Positions 11,766-23,885 of a stretch of 64,000 nucleotides of DNA are shown here, one piece after another (position 1 is the stretch's first letter; every line of letters starts with the position of its first letter). The notes below the pieces were generated by a model. It ran no database searches and had not been told where the DNA came from. It saw only the letters and a list, made by a program, of their open reading frames with translations. Source of the stretch: Cryptomeria japonica (lineage: Eukaryota > Streptophyta > Pinopsida > Cupressales > Cupressaceae). The position numbers and the translations under genes were made by a program. The DNA lies in contig NC_081414.1 in the NCBI RefSeq assembly GCF_030272615.1, positions 5,709,001 through 5,773,000 of the forward strand. The letters run 5' to 3'.

Positions 11766-12955
11766 TGATGCGGAGCTTCAAAGAACCCAACTCAAACTTA
11801 ACAATACAAGACTATTTGATGATCAAGTTGACACAAACGGTGTCATAATACTCAATCAAGAGAAACACGACTCTTTTAGACTTTACAAGCTGCCTCAATG
11901 CATTGACAAAGAATAATCATTACAAAACTACCACCTTGCTACCATATTGATAGACCCTTACACAATCACCCATAACTTTTGCAACTAAAAAAATTTATTC
12001 AATGGCTCTAGTGAAATTATTCTTAACTTGGTTATACAAAACATATCCAAAAATCATAAAATTCCAATGGTGGAAATGTGAGATATGGCCCCCGTATTAG
12101 GACTGTATTTTCTGTAAAAGTCTGCCCCTAGAATTTTAGACCTTTACTCCCACAATGCACATGCCATCTTGTGCATGGCCTCCTGAAACCAAAAATTATG
12201 AAAATATACAATATAATACACCATCATACCCATTTTTGGGGTTAGATCAATCTGGAAATAAAATATAAAACATTTTCATGCTCACTATTAACCCTAGGGC
12301 AAGGATATGACTGTTTTCACAAGAAGTTAGACATCTTCACTAAAACAAAACCAAATCACTTCAAACCAAAGCCAAAATAAATTTAGTTCATTATAGAAAC
12401 ATCTCAAACCATGAATGAATGAAAAATAATTCATAAAAGCACTCAAAAAAATGGAAAATCAGACTGTTCTACGTGGAAACCTGGAAAATACACATGAAAA
12501 TTAGATTTTTATTGCTTCAAAACTCCAAACCCGAACAAAAAACCTTTACCAAAAATAATAAAATGATTTAATTTCATCCATTTATAACCCTCAAGGCCTT
12601 CTAGGCCTAAATCCTACCTAAAACCAACTTATGACAACTTTTTGCATTCTTAACAACTTTTTGACAACAAAAAGTTGCTCCAAAGTTGTCAAGTTTGACA
12701 ACTATGTATGTCAACTTGCCAAACCTATATCTGAACCTTCTAAACATTAAAATGGTCATTATATGACCTTATAAACATATTTTATCCACCTAAACACACT
12801 TCTACCCCAAAAACCCAATTTTAGCCTTTTCTAGGCCTAATTTCTCAAAATGGCAATTTCACTTTTTGATCATTACATTGCATTTCACTACATTTTATGG
12901 CTCACATGGACATGTTACATCATTTAAAGACCTTATAGGTCTTTTTTGTCTTCAT
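11766..12955. repeat. 1.2-kb noncoding insertion between gag and protease of C; candidate solo LTR
   Basis: Coding similarity stops at the end of gag (12958) and resumes at the protease (11765). The 1.2 kb between is noncoding. Its left end TGATGCGGAG resembles the inner LTR end of C at 14268 (TGATGCAGAG), and both contain CCTAAAACCAA and CAACTTTTTGC-type stretches. This suggests a solo LTR of a related family in minus orientation. No matching target duplication was found, so this stays tentative. Confidence 0.35.
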
Positions 12956-12957
12956 TT

Positions 12958-14230
12958 TTAATCAAATCCTCCATAGGGCCTATCAGTGACCCTGCTCCAC
13001 CTTGTCTTCTTGGGTGCTCCTGCACCAGGTATCTTGAGCATTGTTCTCCTCATCATCAAGTTTTCTCCATCTATCACTGGCCTTGCCTTGCTGATTGAAG
13101 AAGTTACACTCTGAGTGTCCTCCTCTTGCAACAATTGAGTTCTTCTTTCCCCCATGTATGAGCTTGTGGAGCTTGAGGCTTTCCCCGGGCACTTACTCAT
13201 GGTATGCCCAACTTGATTGAAATTATAACACCTACCGACGAAGACTGTATTTCCTCTTCCCGAGTTTCCAAACCTAACCCTAAAATTGCTCCTTCCTCTA
13301 TATGATCCTCTAAATGCTCATCTCTAAGAGTTTCCACTTCCTTCTTGGCCTTGCCGCTCTTCATTTCTTGGTGATTCTTGCCCTCTACCAAAGTTTCCTC
13401 TACCTCTGAAATTCTTACCTCCCCTATTTTTCTGATTTTGTTCACTCCTCCTTTTGATATTCTCTTCTGCCCTTAGGGCCAACTGAAAACACTTATGAAC
13501 AGTGTCTGGTGTGAGGATACTTATCTCATCTTGTATATTTTGTCTAAGGCCATTCATGTACCTAGCCAACTTCTCCACTTCATTCTCATGCTTCCTAGCC
13601 CTCAAACTGAGCTTATGGAATTCTTTAGTGTATGCATTGACATCTAACTCCCTTTGTTTTAGATTTTGCAGTCTCTTATGGATTTGAACTTTATAATCTC
13701 CTAGAAGGAATTGTGCCTTGTCTGATCTTCATATGCTCCCATAAAGTTATCTTCTTTTTTCCTTCTTGTATCCTTTCTTCTTGCATCATATTCCACCAAA
13801 CCAATGTTGATCCTCTCATTCTTGATTTGGCCACATTAACTCTTTTCTCTTCTGCTACCTCTTTGTAATCAAAGTGATTATTGAGAGCCTCTATCCAATC
13901 TAGCAGCTCTTCTTCAATGAGGTTTCCTCCATATGTGGGTAATCCATCCAAGTTGTCTTTAGAAATGGATTTGACTGCATCTAAGAATAGCTTTTGGTCT
14001 TGAGGCATGGCTACTACTATTGGTTCCTCTCCATCTTCCAATTCTTCATCAGTCTCATAACCCCATTCTGTCTTAACCTTCCCTTTCTCCTTCTTAACCT
14101 CTCTGGTTCCTCTACTTCCTTCTGCATCCTTCAATCCTTCTATCATCTTTGCCACCAACTGTCGGATGGCTTCTGGAGTCATTTCCTTTGGAGGCATTGA
14201 ACATGCTTCTGATTCTTCACAATCTGACAT
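12958..14230 (-). pseudogene. gag of element C
   Basis: The start at 14230 (MSDCEESEACSMPPKEM) lies 22 bp after the PBS. An acidic N-terminus is followed by the gag core DWIEALNNHFDYKEVAEEKR and RGSTLVWWNMMQEERI (about residues 110-155). A frameshift or stop at about 13691 leads to a second block (13605-13324) with the LARYMNGLRQNIQDEI segment and an Arg/Gly-rich stretch. The zinc knuckle near 13230-13185 reads CYNF...GHTMSKC, so its second Cys is replaced by Phe. The last readable part ends at 12958. It would encode the capsid/nucleocapsid protein if intact. Confidence 0.75.
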
Positions 14231-14251
14231 ACACCAAATATTTCAAAGAAT

Positions 14252-14264
14252 GGCTCTGATACCA
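14252..14264 (-). other. primer binding site of element C
   Basis: TGGTATCAGAGCC on the minus strand is complementary to the 3' end of initiator tRNA-Met. It lies between gag and the LTR end. This fixes the orientation of the element and the inner LTR edge at about 14268. Confidence 0.85.
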
Positions 14265-15241
14265 CTCTGATGCAGAGAGTCTTGGAGCTTTGTTTGTTAT
14301 GCCTTCTTGAGTGACTTGTCCTACTCAACCCTTCAATTACTCAAGTCCTTCCTTTGGCACTTGGTAGGGGTTATGATACTGAGACCTCCAAGGTCTGAAC
14401 CTTCTTGACTTGCCTCCTAGGTATAGCCAATGGTTTCTGGACAATCAACTCCACCACTTGAGGTTTCCACCTCAGTTACTCACACCCTCCTCTCCTGGGC
14501 TCCAATCACTCCAGCAAGGATCTTAACACACAAACACTTCCTATGGTTTCCCAGTGCTTCTACCAGGTGTCTTTAATGCATTTTTAGGTTTAAGGCTCAC
14601 CAAATCCATCGCCTTGGCTTCCTAACCCTTCTAGGTCTCTACCGACACCTAAATAGGCCCAATTGCATTAGCCCTGCCTAGGTGGTTTTAGGGTCTTAAT
14701 TTGCAAAATTCCAAAACAAGCCTAGAAATAAATAATGTATTTTAGTACCCTTTTGAAAGTTACAGACAATACTGGAAAATTGCATCTAGGTTATCCGTAC
14801 AAGTGGGGTTTCCAATGCTGCACTATTTTGAAGGGTTTTAGGCCTAATCGGTGACTTGACAAGATGGGTCTAAACTATTCACCAATCAAATCTCCTACTC
14901 CAAACAATTTGGGAACCTTCAAGGGAACTCAGAGGGCTTTCCATTCATGTGTCACTTGGTCCTGCACCAATCCCCATGTGCTCACAAATCGTACCTTCCT
15001 TGCTGTCCTAACTCACATACTCCCAGTGGTGAGCTTGGGGCTTCATTATTTCTCCTCCTCTTGGACCTACAACACCACACATCCTATTCTAAAGCTATGT
15101 ACATACTCTAACCTACCAGTCTTAGTGATTTCAATCGGTGCCATCAAAGAATGCTTAGGTTAGAGCCATTTTCTTGCTCTTAAACCCTACTTACAAGGGT
15201 TTTTCTCCTAGTTGCAAAGAATGGAAGTAATCTCTACAACC

Positions 15242-16380
15242 TGTTGGCATTTTTGATGATGTTGTTGTGATTGTCATTGATGGACACACACTTGCTTTGA
15301 GATCACTTTTTATATGTATGAGTTATGCTCAACCGGTATTATGTATTATAGCCTTTAGGCTATTGGTTTTTGCAGAAAGTGTCTACCGATCCCAAGCGGT
15401 ATGAAGACCTCAAGCGGTTTGAGGATCTCAAGCAGTACAAAGGAACTGAAGTGACAGTTATCATTTTTCCCAGTCTTCATTTTGGCAAACCGGTAATCGG
15501 TAAAATATGTGAACCGGTAATAGGTAAATGTATGAACCAGTATTACTTTGTGATGAGTTACCAATCGGTATTATTTTTGTGATGAGTAATCATCCATCAA
15601 CACTTTGGTGGTGATTCTGTGCCATGTTACCAAATGTGTCTAGATGCACTGAACCTAGGAACTTGCAATGTAATCCTATTGGACCGACATGAAATCAGAT
15701 TCCTTTATAAGGACATCATGTCTAGGGTTTTAGGTGGTGTTAGGGTTTTTCTGTGGTTGATGAAGTTTTTGCATGTGCGATCACAGAAGAAGATTAGGTC
15801 TATGTGAAGAAATAGAGTGTGAAGATATTGAAGACTGAAGTAATGCTGAAATGCATTAACAATGAGCTATCAAGGATCTAACCAAGCATAATGTGCTAGT
15901 ATTTAGATCACTCACTTGTTGATTACTCACATCTTCAACAAGTCTATAACCCTTAACCGGGTAGGCCTGGCAAAACCTTTGTAAATACTCTAATAAGGTG
16001 GTTCACAACTATGGATCTGAAATCCTCTCACAAGGTAGTCTTTAATTAGACTTATCTCCTAACAAAGATTGAGATTCCTAATAGGATCTATTCTGGTAAA
16101 GAACATTGTATGACCTTAACCGGTCTGGTTACTATTCTGCAGATAGTTACTTTTGAGTTTCATCTCACCGTGGTTTTTCCCATTTGGGTTTCCACGTCAA
16201 AATCTCTTGTGTTATGGTGATTGTGCTTCTATGGGTGAATGCCTTATTTGTTGTTTGGTTTGCATTTGTGTTAACCAGTTTGTTAGTAAAACTGTTATAC
16301 CAGTTTACTGCTAAACTGTTTAAGTGTTTAAGTTCAGTATTTTTTGGTATACTAATTCACCCCCCCCTTAGTATTCATCA
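15242..16380 (+). mobile_element. Ty1/copia-type solo LTR
   Basis: It starts TGTTGGCATT and ends ATTCATCA. It has perfect CAACC target duplications on both sides (15237-15241 and 16381-16385) and no internal region. It shares its start, many AACCGGT words, the GTGGTTTTTCCCA...GGGTTTCCACGT block and the TTCACCCCCC end with the LTRs of the copia element at 32980-40359, so it is from a related but distinct family. A solo LTR forms by recombination between the two LTRs of one element. It is inserted in the LTR of element C. Confidence 0.9.
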
Positions 16381-16385
16381 CAACC
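16381..16385. repeat. target site duplication CAACC of the solo LTR
   Basis: It is identical to 15237-15241 on the other side, which proves an insertion at this site. Confidence 0.9.
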
Positions 16386-16973
16386 TAGGACAATCAATCC
16401 TACAAATCAACCTTAAAGGAAGTAAATATAATGAACATTCAAAGATGGCAATGAGTTTACACCATCTAGTCCGTACTGGACCGCACAAACAATGAAAACA
16501 AGTAAAAAACTATCAAAAACTAGTGGAAACAAGGTTGCTTCACAAACCAAAAACTTGCTCTTGCATTTCCAATCTTCCAACCTTTAAAATGAAGTAAATT
16601 TTTGGCTTATATGCTCTTGTTTCAGTCGGTTCAACCAACTTCTAATGCCTAAAACCAAAAATGCAACTTTTACAACTTTTTGCTCCAGGATGCAATTTTG
16701 CATTCTAATGCATTTTAAGACTCCTGAAGGTTCTCAAACACCCTATAAGACATAAACACAACTCAATTGACTCCTAATACATGAATGCATCCATCTAGAG
16801 TATTTTACCTGTGAACTACCTAAACATCTCACTTCTCAGGTTGTCAGCATCCTGAACACAATTAACTCAAACCAAAATTTGGACAACTTAACCATAGCTC
16901 TACTGAGTCCTCAATGGTTGGTCCATTATTACATCACAAATATAACACACAAACTTAAAAGAAAACAAAGCTA

Positions 16974-17090
16974 TCATACTTGGAGTGTTAGGTTCCCTAC
17001 ACCCATAACATGTCATACTTGGAGTGTTAGGTTCCCTACACCAATAACATGTCATACTTGGAGTGTTAGGTTCCCTACACCAATAACATA
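16974..17090. repeat. three 39-bp tandem repeats at the outer LTR end of C
   Basis: Units begin TCATACTTGGAGTG at 16974, 17013 and 17052. They are almost identical (one C/A difference) and a partial TCATC follows. Being 39 bp, they keep a reading frame by chance. On the minus strand each unit starts TGTTATTGG, so the LTR terminus itself is triplicated. Confidence 0.85.
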
Positions 17091-17092
17091 TC

Positions 17093-18625
17093 ATCAACCA
17101 AATAAATGATGATTATCAAACTAAGGATGACGAGCTCATGCCTTACAAACAACTGGTAGAAGAGTTTAAAGAACACTTTGCAGAAATATCATTTACTCAA
17201 ATCCCAAGAAATGAGAATAAAGTAGTAGATGCAATGGCTACAATAGCACCTCTCTTACAGAATCAGGAGAATCAACAATGTTACAAATTCCTCGTGGAAG
17301 ATATCTTAACCCCTACCATTCAATCCCAACATACCTACATGATTTGTCATATATCAGGGATTAGTCAATCCTTATACAACCAAACCTATCAGTACTTAAA
17401 AGAGAATACCCTTCCTCCTGACCTATCCCGCAATCAAAGAAGAAATTTTATCCATTAGTCATCCTGCTATACTATTATTGCTGATACCTTATATAGGCGA
17501 GGTCTAGATAGTACTTTATTGAGATGTCTTGAACAAGAAGAATCTGAAAAAGTTCTTAATGAAGTTCATGCAGGTAATTTTGGCACACTCAAGTGGATTA
17601 AAACTAGCTAAGAAACTTCTTCGTATGGGTTACTATTGGCCTACTATGGAGAGAGATTCATTCACATATGCCAAAAAATGCAAACAATGTCAGATCCATG
17701 GGAATCTCATTCATGCACCAACACAAGAATTGTATCCTATGGCCGGATCATGGCCATTTTCTCAATGGGGCCTTGATTTGGTAGGAAAGATAAATCCTTC
17801 ATCTTCTAATGGACATATGTTCATTCTGACTGCTACTAAATATTTCACTAAATGGATTGAAGTAGTACCTCTAACAAAAGTGTCAGGAAAATAAAATCAT
17901 CGTTCATCTTGAAATATATAATCTGTCGCTATGGAGTTCCTATGACCATTATCACTGACAATAGACGACCATTTAATAATCAAGATGTGAAGGAACTATG
18001 TGAGCAGTTTCATATCCAACATAGGTTTTCTACTCCATTTTATCCATAAGGAAATGGTCAAGCTGAGGCATAAAACAAGACTATCTTGAAAATCTTGAAG
18101 AAAACAATTAATGACGCTGGAAAATACTTGCACATTCAGCTAAATCCGACTCTTTGGGCATATCGAACTAGCATCCGCACACCAATGGGGGCAACTCCAT
18201 ATTGTTTAGTCTATGGATCAGAAGCCATCTTACCCATAGAAGTAGAGATACCTTCTCTACGGGTTTCCTTGAAAGGTCTTGTACCAGAGGAAGAATAATG
18301 AGTCTCTAGACTCTAAGAACTTGAATTGATCTAGGAATGACGCCAAAATGCAACAAATCATTTGAAAGTATATCAAAAGAGAATGGAAAGAAGTTATAAT
18401 CACAGAGTCAAGCCACACATTTTTTATATTGGAGATATAGTTCTAAGGGAGAATCCAATAAATTAGAAAGATCGAGAAAAGAAGGGTAAATTTGAACCAA
18501 ATTGGCTAGGACCTTTTGTCATAGTAACAACATATGGCTTAGGATAGTACACGTTATCTACCCTTGAAGGTGATGGGTTTGATGAACCTATCAATTCCAT
18601 TCATCTCAAGAAGTTTTATGATTGA
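17093..18625 (+). pseudogene. second RNase H tail and integrase of element M
   Basis: It starts abruptly at INQINDDYQTKDDELMPYKQ, matching the end of the second RNase H of R. The linker IPRNENKVVDAMATIAPLL follows. Integrase shows the zinc-binding part (LAKKLLRMGYYWPTME, KKCKQCQIHGNLIH at 17600-17710) and the three catalytic acidic sites: WGLDLVGK (about 17770), IITDN (about 17950) and GNGQAEA (about 18055). The C-terminal part ends PINSIHLKKFYD near 18620. Several stops and frameshifts (at about 17458, 17530, 17895 and 18300) inactivate it. The 70-codon piece at 18086-18298 is the best-kept C-terminal half. Confidence 0.8.
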
Positions 18626-19589
18626 GATATAAAGTCCTGAAAAAAATCAATACAAAAGCATATAAAGTCCTAAAGAAATCAGTAAAAAATAGAAAAACAG
18701 AAAATTTCTAAAAAGCATAAAACAGTGAAAAAAAATATAAAAAAAATGCAATAAATTTAGATGGTGAAAACCTGGTAAACAGGCGCTATCTAAAAGGTGA
18801 GTTCCTCCATCTATGAGATCGCTTTGTGCACCTATCCACTCCATCATATCTAATCTATCACTTCCTAGCATATCCATTCCATCTTTCGCATCCATTTCTC
18901 TGAACCATTAGCAGACAATATGTAGCTTACCAACAATTATCAATCTTTGACATACTTGTCATAGTCATTGTCTTAGATTTTATCAGAATCAATCAATCTG
19001 CATTTCTAACCCGCCATGGTTTGGATCTTTATCAATTCATACATCCATAATAAATTTTTGTTTCCACCATGGGAAAAATCCTAATTCCTTTTGCTAAGGT
19101 GATCTTTTGAATCTTTGAAAATTCAAAAACATTCAAAAAACTTAGAAAAACCAAAAACACTTAGGGTTTTGAAACAATTAACGAGCAACAAAGCAATGGA
19201 GATCAATGCATTTCATGACAACTGAATTGTGACACTTAGAAAATGAATAATCAACCAACAAGTAATAAAGGATTATCCAAGATCATTCATCAAGATGATT
19301 ATATCAGTTAATGACCATTAGAACATGTGAATGACATGCGAGATTCAATATTTATATCTTGATTTTATTGCTAATCATGTACTCTATGCGACTCAAGGAT
19401 GTCCATGACTAGAGAAGCTATGATGGGGCATGCTTATTTTCTTTGATTGTTGTTTGTGGTTTATCTCTTACTAAAGTATGTACTTGTCTAAGGATATGTG
19501 TACTTGTCTAAGGATATGATTGGCAAAAGATCAAGGAGGATGTTCCATGTCATGCATGAAAGGAGATAATCCTTGTCTGTTCTGCAAGC
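18626..19589. other. post-integrase spacer of element M
   Basis: This is noncoding. It contains A-rich runs (18640-18760) and, from about 19480, sequence closely matching 350-450 of element L, including a short local repeat of GTACTTGTCTAAGGATATG at 19482-19518. No ORF is supported. Confidence 0.5.
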
Positions 19590-19633
19590 AATACTCAGGT
19601 CAACTTGATTCATTATATCAAGTTGCTTGTATT
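19590..19633 (+). other. conserved stem-loop 1 of element M
   Basis: The inner stem is CAACTTGA (19601-19608) with TCAAGTTG (19618-19625), and the outer stem is AATAC with GTATT. Compared with L (CGACTTGA/TCAAGTCG) both strands of one base pair differ in a compensating way. Confidence 0.6.
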
Positions 19634-19661
19634 AACTTGCTATATCAAAATCCATGTAAGA

Positions 19662-19705
19662 AATACTCAGGTCATCTTGGATCATTATGTCAAGTTGCTT
19701 GTATT
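19662..19705 (+). other. conserved stem-loop 2 of element M
   Basis: The inner stem is CATCTTGG (19673-19680) with TCAAGTTG (19690-19697). It pairs imperfectly, with one G-U at the loop end and one mismatch. The outer stem is AATAC with GTATT. It is homologous to 522-565 in L. Confidence 0.5.
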
Positions 19706-19739
19706 TTCTTACAACATTTTAAAGCTCAATGATGAAATC

Positions 19740-20504
19740 AAGCACTGTTACAAGACAAGAATATGAAGAATGGTAGTATCATTTTTAGTTAGATCATTTT
19801 TAGATTAGCTCATTATTCATCTGCAGTATAAGAATTCATTGTCAGTTGTATTATAAGCATTTTATTTCATTCAGAGATCAACGGTTATAAATAAAGATTG
19901 AGTATACTTGGACAAACAAAAAATAATTTGCATTTGATCATTGTAGGTACATTCATTTTTAGAATCATTTTAATCATCATCCATTTCATTTAGTTGCATT
20001 TTAATCATTGCATTAGTTTGCATTCAATTTAGTACATTTCATTAATCATGTAGTATATCATCATTATTATTTGCATTATCATTTCATTAACGATCAGTTA
20101 GTTACATCTTTGCACTTAGATTCATAATCATTATAAGCATTACATATAAAAAATAAAAAACATTTGAATAACATATTACATAATCATTCATTTGCATTCC
20201 CATATAGATCATTGCATTCATATCATTTAAGTTAGTAATCATTTTGCATCCAAGGTCATCAAAGATCAAAAATAAAAAAAACATTTATCATTGCATCATC
20301 ATAATGAAGAGAAAAGATCATAGCATCATCCATATAATCAATGCATATAGATCATCATCATAAAATAGAGTAGCATGCATAATAAAAGATCATCATCATA
20401 TAGAGTCCATGTCTGCATGTAGATCATCATAAAAACAATAAAAAGTCCAAGTATACAATGATATCAGATCAAAAGTACAACTGCCTCATCAATACAAAGT
20501 CAAG
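19740..20504. other. low-complexity spacer of element M
   Basis: AT-rich, with many ATCATC, CATTT and GATCAT words and no coding potential. It is positionally equivalent to 700-1860 in L. Confidence 0.55.
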
Positions 20505-22613
20505 TCATGGTTCTCCTATACCACTACCACCTGACTCTGTCCGTCTTTGTGGTTGTGGGTGAGAAGATCCTCCAGATGCCTGTCTCCCATGATCATCACT
20601 CCTTTGAGGAGGTCCCATGACTCCACCGCCGCTAGCATCCATCCTCATAGTGGTATGATAACTACCTGCTCTTTGGCTCTCTGCGACTAAATCCTCATAT
20701 AGTAGTCACCAATGGGAAGTCTCCTTCCCGACCCGAACTAGTGCTCTAACAGTATCAACTGAGAGAATACCAGATCCAACCTGCTGAATGTGATCAAGGA
20801 GGCCCCGAGTATCCTGCTGTCTCCTAACAACTCCGTCTCTCTCTGTCATGAGTGTCTATACCTGTGCTCTAAGATGATCTATCTATGCTCTAAGAGTATC
20901 CATGGTCTCCTGCTCTGGCACATCCTGCTGTGCCACATTAACCCCAATACCCTCATCTCCACCTCCCTGTCCACCTGCTGGAATCTCAGTCTGAGTAGCT
21001 CTCAGAACCCGTCGTATAATAAGTGGAACATGATCCTTTGGATCCTCATCCTCTCCACCATGCACTACAATAACCTTAGGGTTTGGCTGGACCTGACAAA
21101 AATCAATGCCTCTCCTGCAACCCCCATCCAGTCTAGTCATCCTGCCTCCTCCTATAGATGGCAACCCTCTCAGTGATCTCATCCATGGCTTGCTAGTATC
21201 CCTCTCAATCCATCCAACCTCTCTCCCACCCATAGGAAACATTCTCCCAATCCTGCCAACTGGTCCAAACGGTCCTCCACGGACTCTTAATCGACCTTCT
21301 CTCCATCCGGGTCTCCTACCGCCACCACCTCCATCTCCACCCTCATCTCCATCACATCCGGCCTCCTAAGTAGCTCTAAGCTCTCATCTTCATCTCCGTC
21401 TCTTGATAACTGGATCATCAGAATCATCATCCTCATCTCCTGAGCTAGGAGGAGGATCTACTAGATTGGTAATACGAGGAAATGGGTGTGCCAGTATGTA
21501 CTAAGCATAATCTGCAGTAACCCCAGGATCTAGAATGTGCAATCTCATATCATAAGCTACCCTAGGAGTAGCCAAAAACTTTGCACATGCTAATTTAAAC
21601 GACAAAGAAGGTCCCTAATCTTGCCTATCTCTATACTATCGTGCATATATCGTGACACCAGTAGGCATGGGTTGAATGATACCAAACTGTCTCAGAATGT
21701 GACTAATCAACTGTCTCTCAATAATGTATGGAGTCTGACCAATGAGATATCTACTCTGCATAATAAATGGTAATGTCTGTGCATCATCCATCCATGGCTC
21801 ATAATCGATATAAGGTCTCTAAATAACACTATCTAGTGAATCAAGAACCCAACGTCAATACTCCATCTTACCCAGCTTATGCTGAGTAAGGATACTTGCA
21901 TACAGATAAACATATGACTGCCTCTCTCCACAAACTCTATGATGAATAGGCCGAGTAATAGAAACGTGCTCCTAACACCAGATCTGTAAAATTGTGTACC
22001 CTGTCGATAGACTAGCACCCTCATTGAAAACAACCTGATGAAGATCATAATACAAATGAGCAAGCATACAAACACCCCATGCATATCGAGTCTGATGCTG
22101 CATCATGCTCTGAAGAATCTCACCCCAACCAACAACAAAAACTCGAGATCTCCTATCTAGATAGATGAATCCCCCAATCAAACCTACAATAATCACAAGG
22201 AGAGTCTCGTAATACATAATCATATCCTCCCATCAGATCTCTCCTCTCAAAATGCTCTCATCACCAAATATGGCTCTGCACACCTCTGTCCCTCCACGAT
22301 CCTGAAAATCATACTGAACTAACTCACCAGTCATTGGAATGTGGAGAATCTTGTAGACATCCTCAAGCGTCACACTAATCTCACCCGTGGGCAGGTGGAA
22401 AGTGTTATGCTCACTATACCATCTCTTGGCTAATGCTATCAACAATCCCCTATTATGGGTAATATCAGGCATGTATAACAAGTGGCATAATCCGTAGGCA
22501 TTTATATGTCTAACCTCTACCTGTGTAAGATCTGATACTAAGTGCCGCATCGCCAAGAATTTCTCTCGACACTGGAGAACATCAAGTTTCTCTTGTTTAC
22601 CATGAGAATTCAA
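20505..22613 (-). pseudogene. antisense plant mobile domain (PMD) protein gene, copy M
   Basis: It starts at 22613 (MNSHGKQEKLDVLQCREKF). The PMD core is RWYSEHNTFHLPTGEISVTL then EDVYKILHIPMTGELVQYD at about residues 66-104. GGFIYLDRRSRVFVVGWGEI and the YLIGQTPYIIERQL segment follow in further frames. The C-terminal half has an acidic SSGDEDDDSDD patch, a basic RR run, a second acidic patch (GGEDEDPKDH), a coiled-coil-like LRAQVQTLMTERDGV near 20860 and a Gly-rich end at 20505. The span is about 700 codons. It is diverged from L and R, which are much closer to each other, but has the same domain order. Stops after GEI (22233) and elsewhere make it a pseudogene. Confidence 0.72.
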
Positions 22614-22994
22614 TCATCAATCATCTATCTATCAAATCAAATAGATCGCTAATCTCTAACATCAATAATTGGTAAATCTTTTCACATGAAGCAAATTAGG
22701 CTATCAAATCAATTTAAACCTATCAATCATGGTTTTCTATCAATCATTGAGTTCAATCAAACTCTGCTATGCTCTTCATCAGAAACTATATTGGTTTCTT
22801 AGAGCTAATCTATCCAATCAAATAAAATCAATCAATCATTTATCCTATCAATCAATCATTTATCCTATCAATCAAAATTATCAAATCAAACAATCAAGTA
22901 CCTATTCATCACAATTGCACATCAAAATTCCTAAATCTAATCATCAAAGTGAATTTTTTACTATGAAATCCATCAAACACATTCATCTAAAGCA

Positions 22995-23335
22995 AAAGCG
23001 CTAATCTTTTTAACAAAAGTGCTATTCTATTAAATGCAGGCGCTAAACCATACATATGCGTGAACCTTTTTAACAAAAACACTAAACCTTCGAGCATATG
23101 TGTGAAACAATCAAAGCATAGTTTTAAGCATCAAACACACAAACACTAAGAGAAAAAGCATTGACCAAGCAAAAGCGCTAACATACATCACACATGTGCT
23201 AAATAAATTAGCACATGTGCTAAACTTATCAAATGCGTTAACTTTATATGCAAAAGCGCTAAAAAAGAAAGCAAAAATGCTAAACATAATTGTCAAAAAT
23301 AAAAAAAATAAAAAAAAACCAAAAACGCGCTAAAC
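22995..23335. repeat. AGCGCT-type short motif array upstream of PMD, copy M
   Basis: Copies of AGCGCTAA, GTGCTAA and GCGTTAA recur about every 15-35 bases. Intact AGCGCT occurs at 22997-23002 and several later sites, and a CGCGCTAA at 23326. The array is 380-720 bp upstream of the PMD start, matching L and R. Confidence 0.6.
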
Positions 23336-23885
23336 AAATATGAAAAATCGTATGACAAGGTGCGAAAAATTCGGGATAAGATACATACCAGATACCCATA
23401 CTCAAGAGGTCACTAATATTGTCGAACATGCTCAAACCGATGGTTCTCCAACAGGATCACCATTTTGCCACATCACCAAGACAATATCTTCACAAAGCTG
23501 ACAAGGATGCAAATGAATTAAAATTAACTTTGGTTAATTTTATATTTACTATTCAGAAGGATAATTAATGTTTTTCAATGGGGAAATTATATTTATTTTT
23601 CATAAATAAATTTAATTGATGGACCTTTTCAATTATCGTGAGATCAATCGCTTATCCAAATTGTTCAACAAATTTGTTGTCCTCGATTTCAGCGCGGCCA
23701 AAATCGTGAGGCAACCCTACGAAACTTGTCCATTTCGTACCCTATGAATTTTGGGAGAGCTTGATCGACTTTGTTGGTTGACTTATTTTTGCTTTTCTTT
23801 TTTCTTTTTATTGTTTTCTAAGTGTTTAAGCTTTGTAGTTTTTCCTAAAGTCTGACCTGCAGGGTTCCTTCTCCTCAGTTAATTA
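23336..23885. other. noncoding stretch between the two motif arrays of M
   Basis: I see no gene or LTR terminus. It includes an AT-rich part (23510-23620) and a GC-richer part (23690-23760). If M is a composite, the junction should lie here. Confidence 0.4.

Larger units (their letters stand above)
10010..17088 (-). mobile_element. chromovirus-type Ty3/gypsy element C, 3' truncated
   Basis: Minus-strand order is 5' LTR (17088-14268, split by a solo LTR), tRNA-iMet PBS, gag, protease, RT and RNase H, then a break at 10009. Integrase and chromodomain are missing. The LTR outer end abuts the second RNase H of element M at 17089, so C inserted into M. The candidate target duplication next to the LTR is TATCA (17089-17093); its partner was lost with the 3' end. 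The gag (WIEALNNHF...RGSTLVWW) and the RT sequence fit the Reina/Tekay-like chromovirus group. Lineage placement is by eye. Confidence 0.7.
14268..17088 (-). repeat. 5' LTR of element C, interrupted
   Basis: The inner end is near 14268, next to the PBS. The outer end is at 17088, where TGTTATTGG starts on the minus strand. Without the solo LTR at 15242-16380 it is about 1.67 kb, including the 39-bp triplication at its outer end. It has no coding content. The 3' partner is not in the window. Confidence 0.6.
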
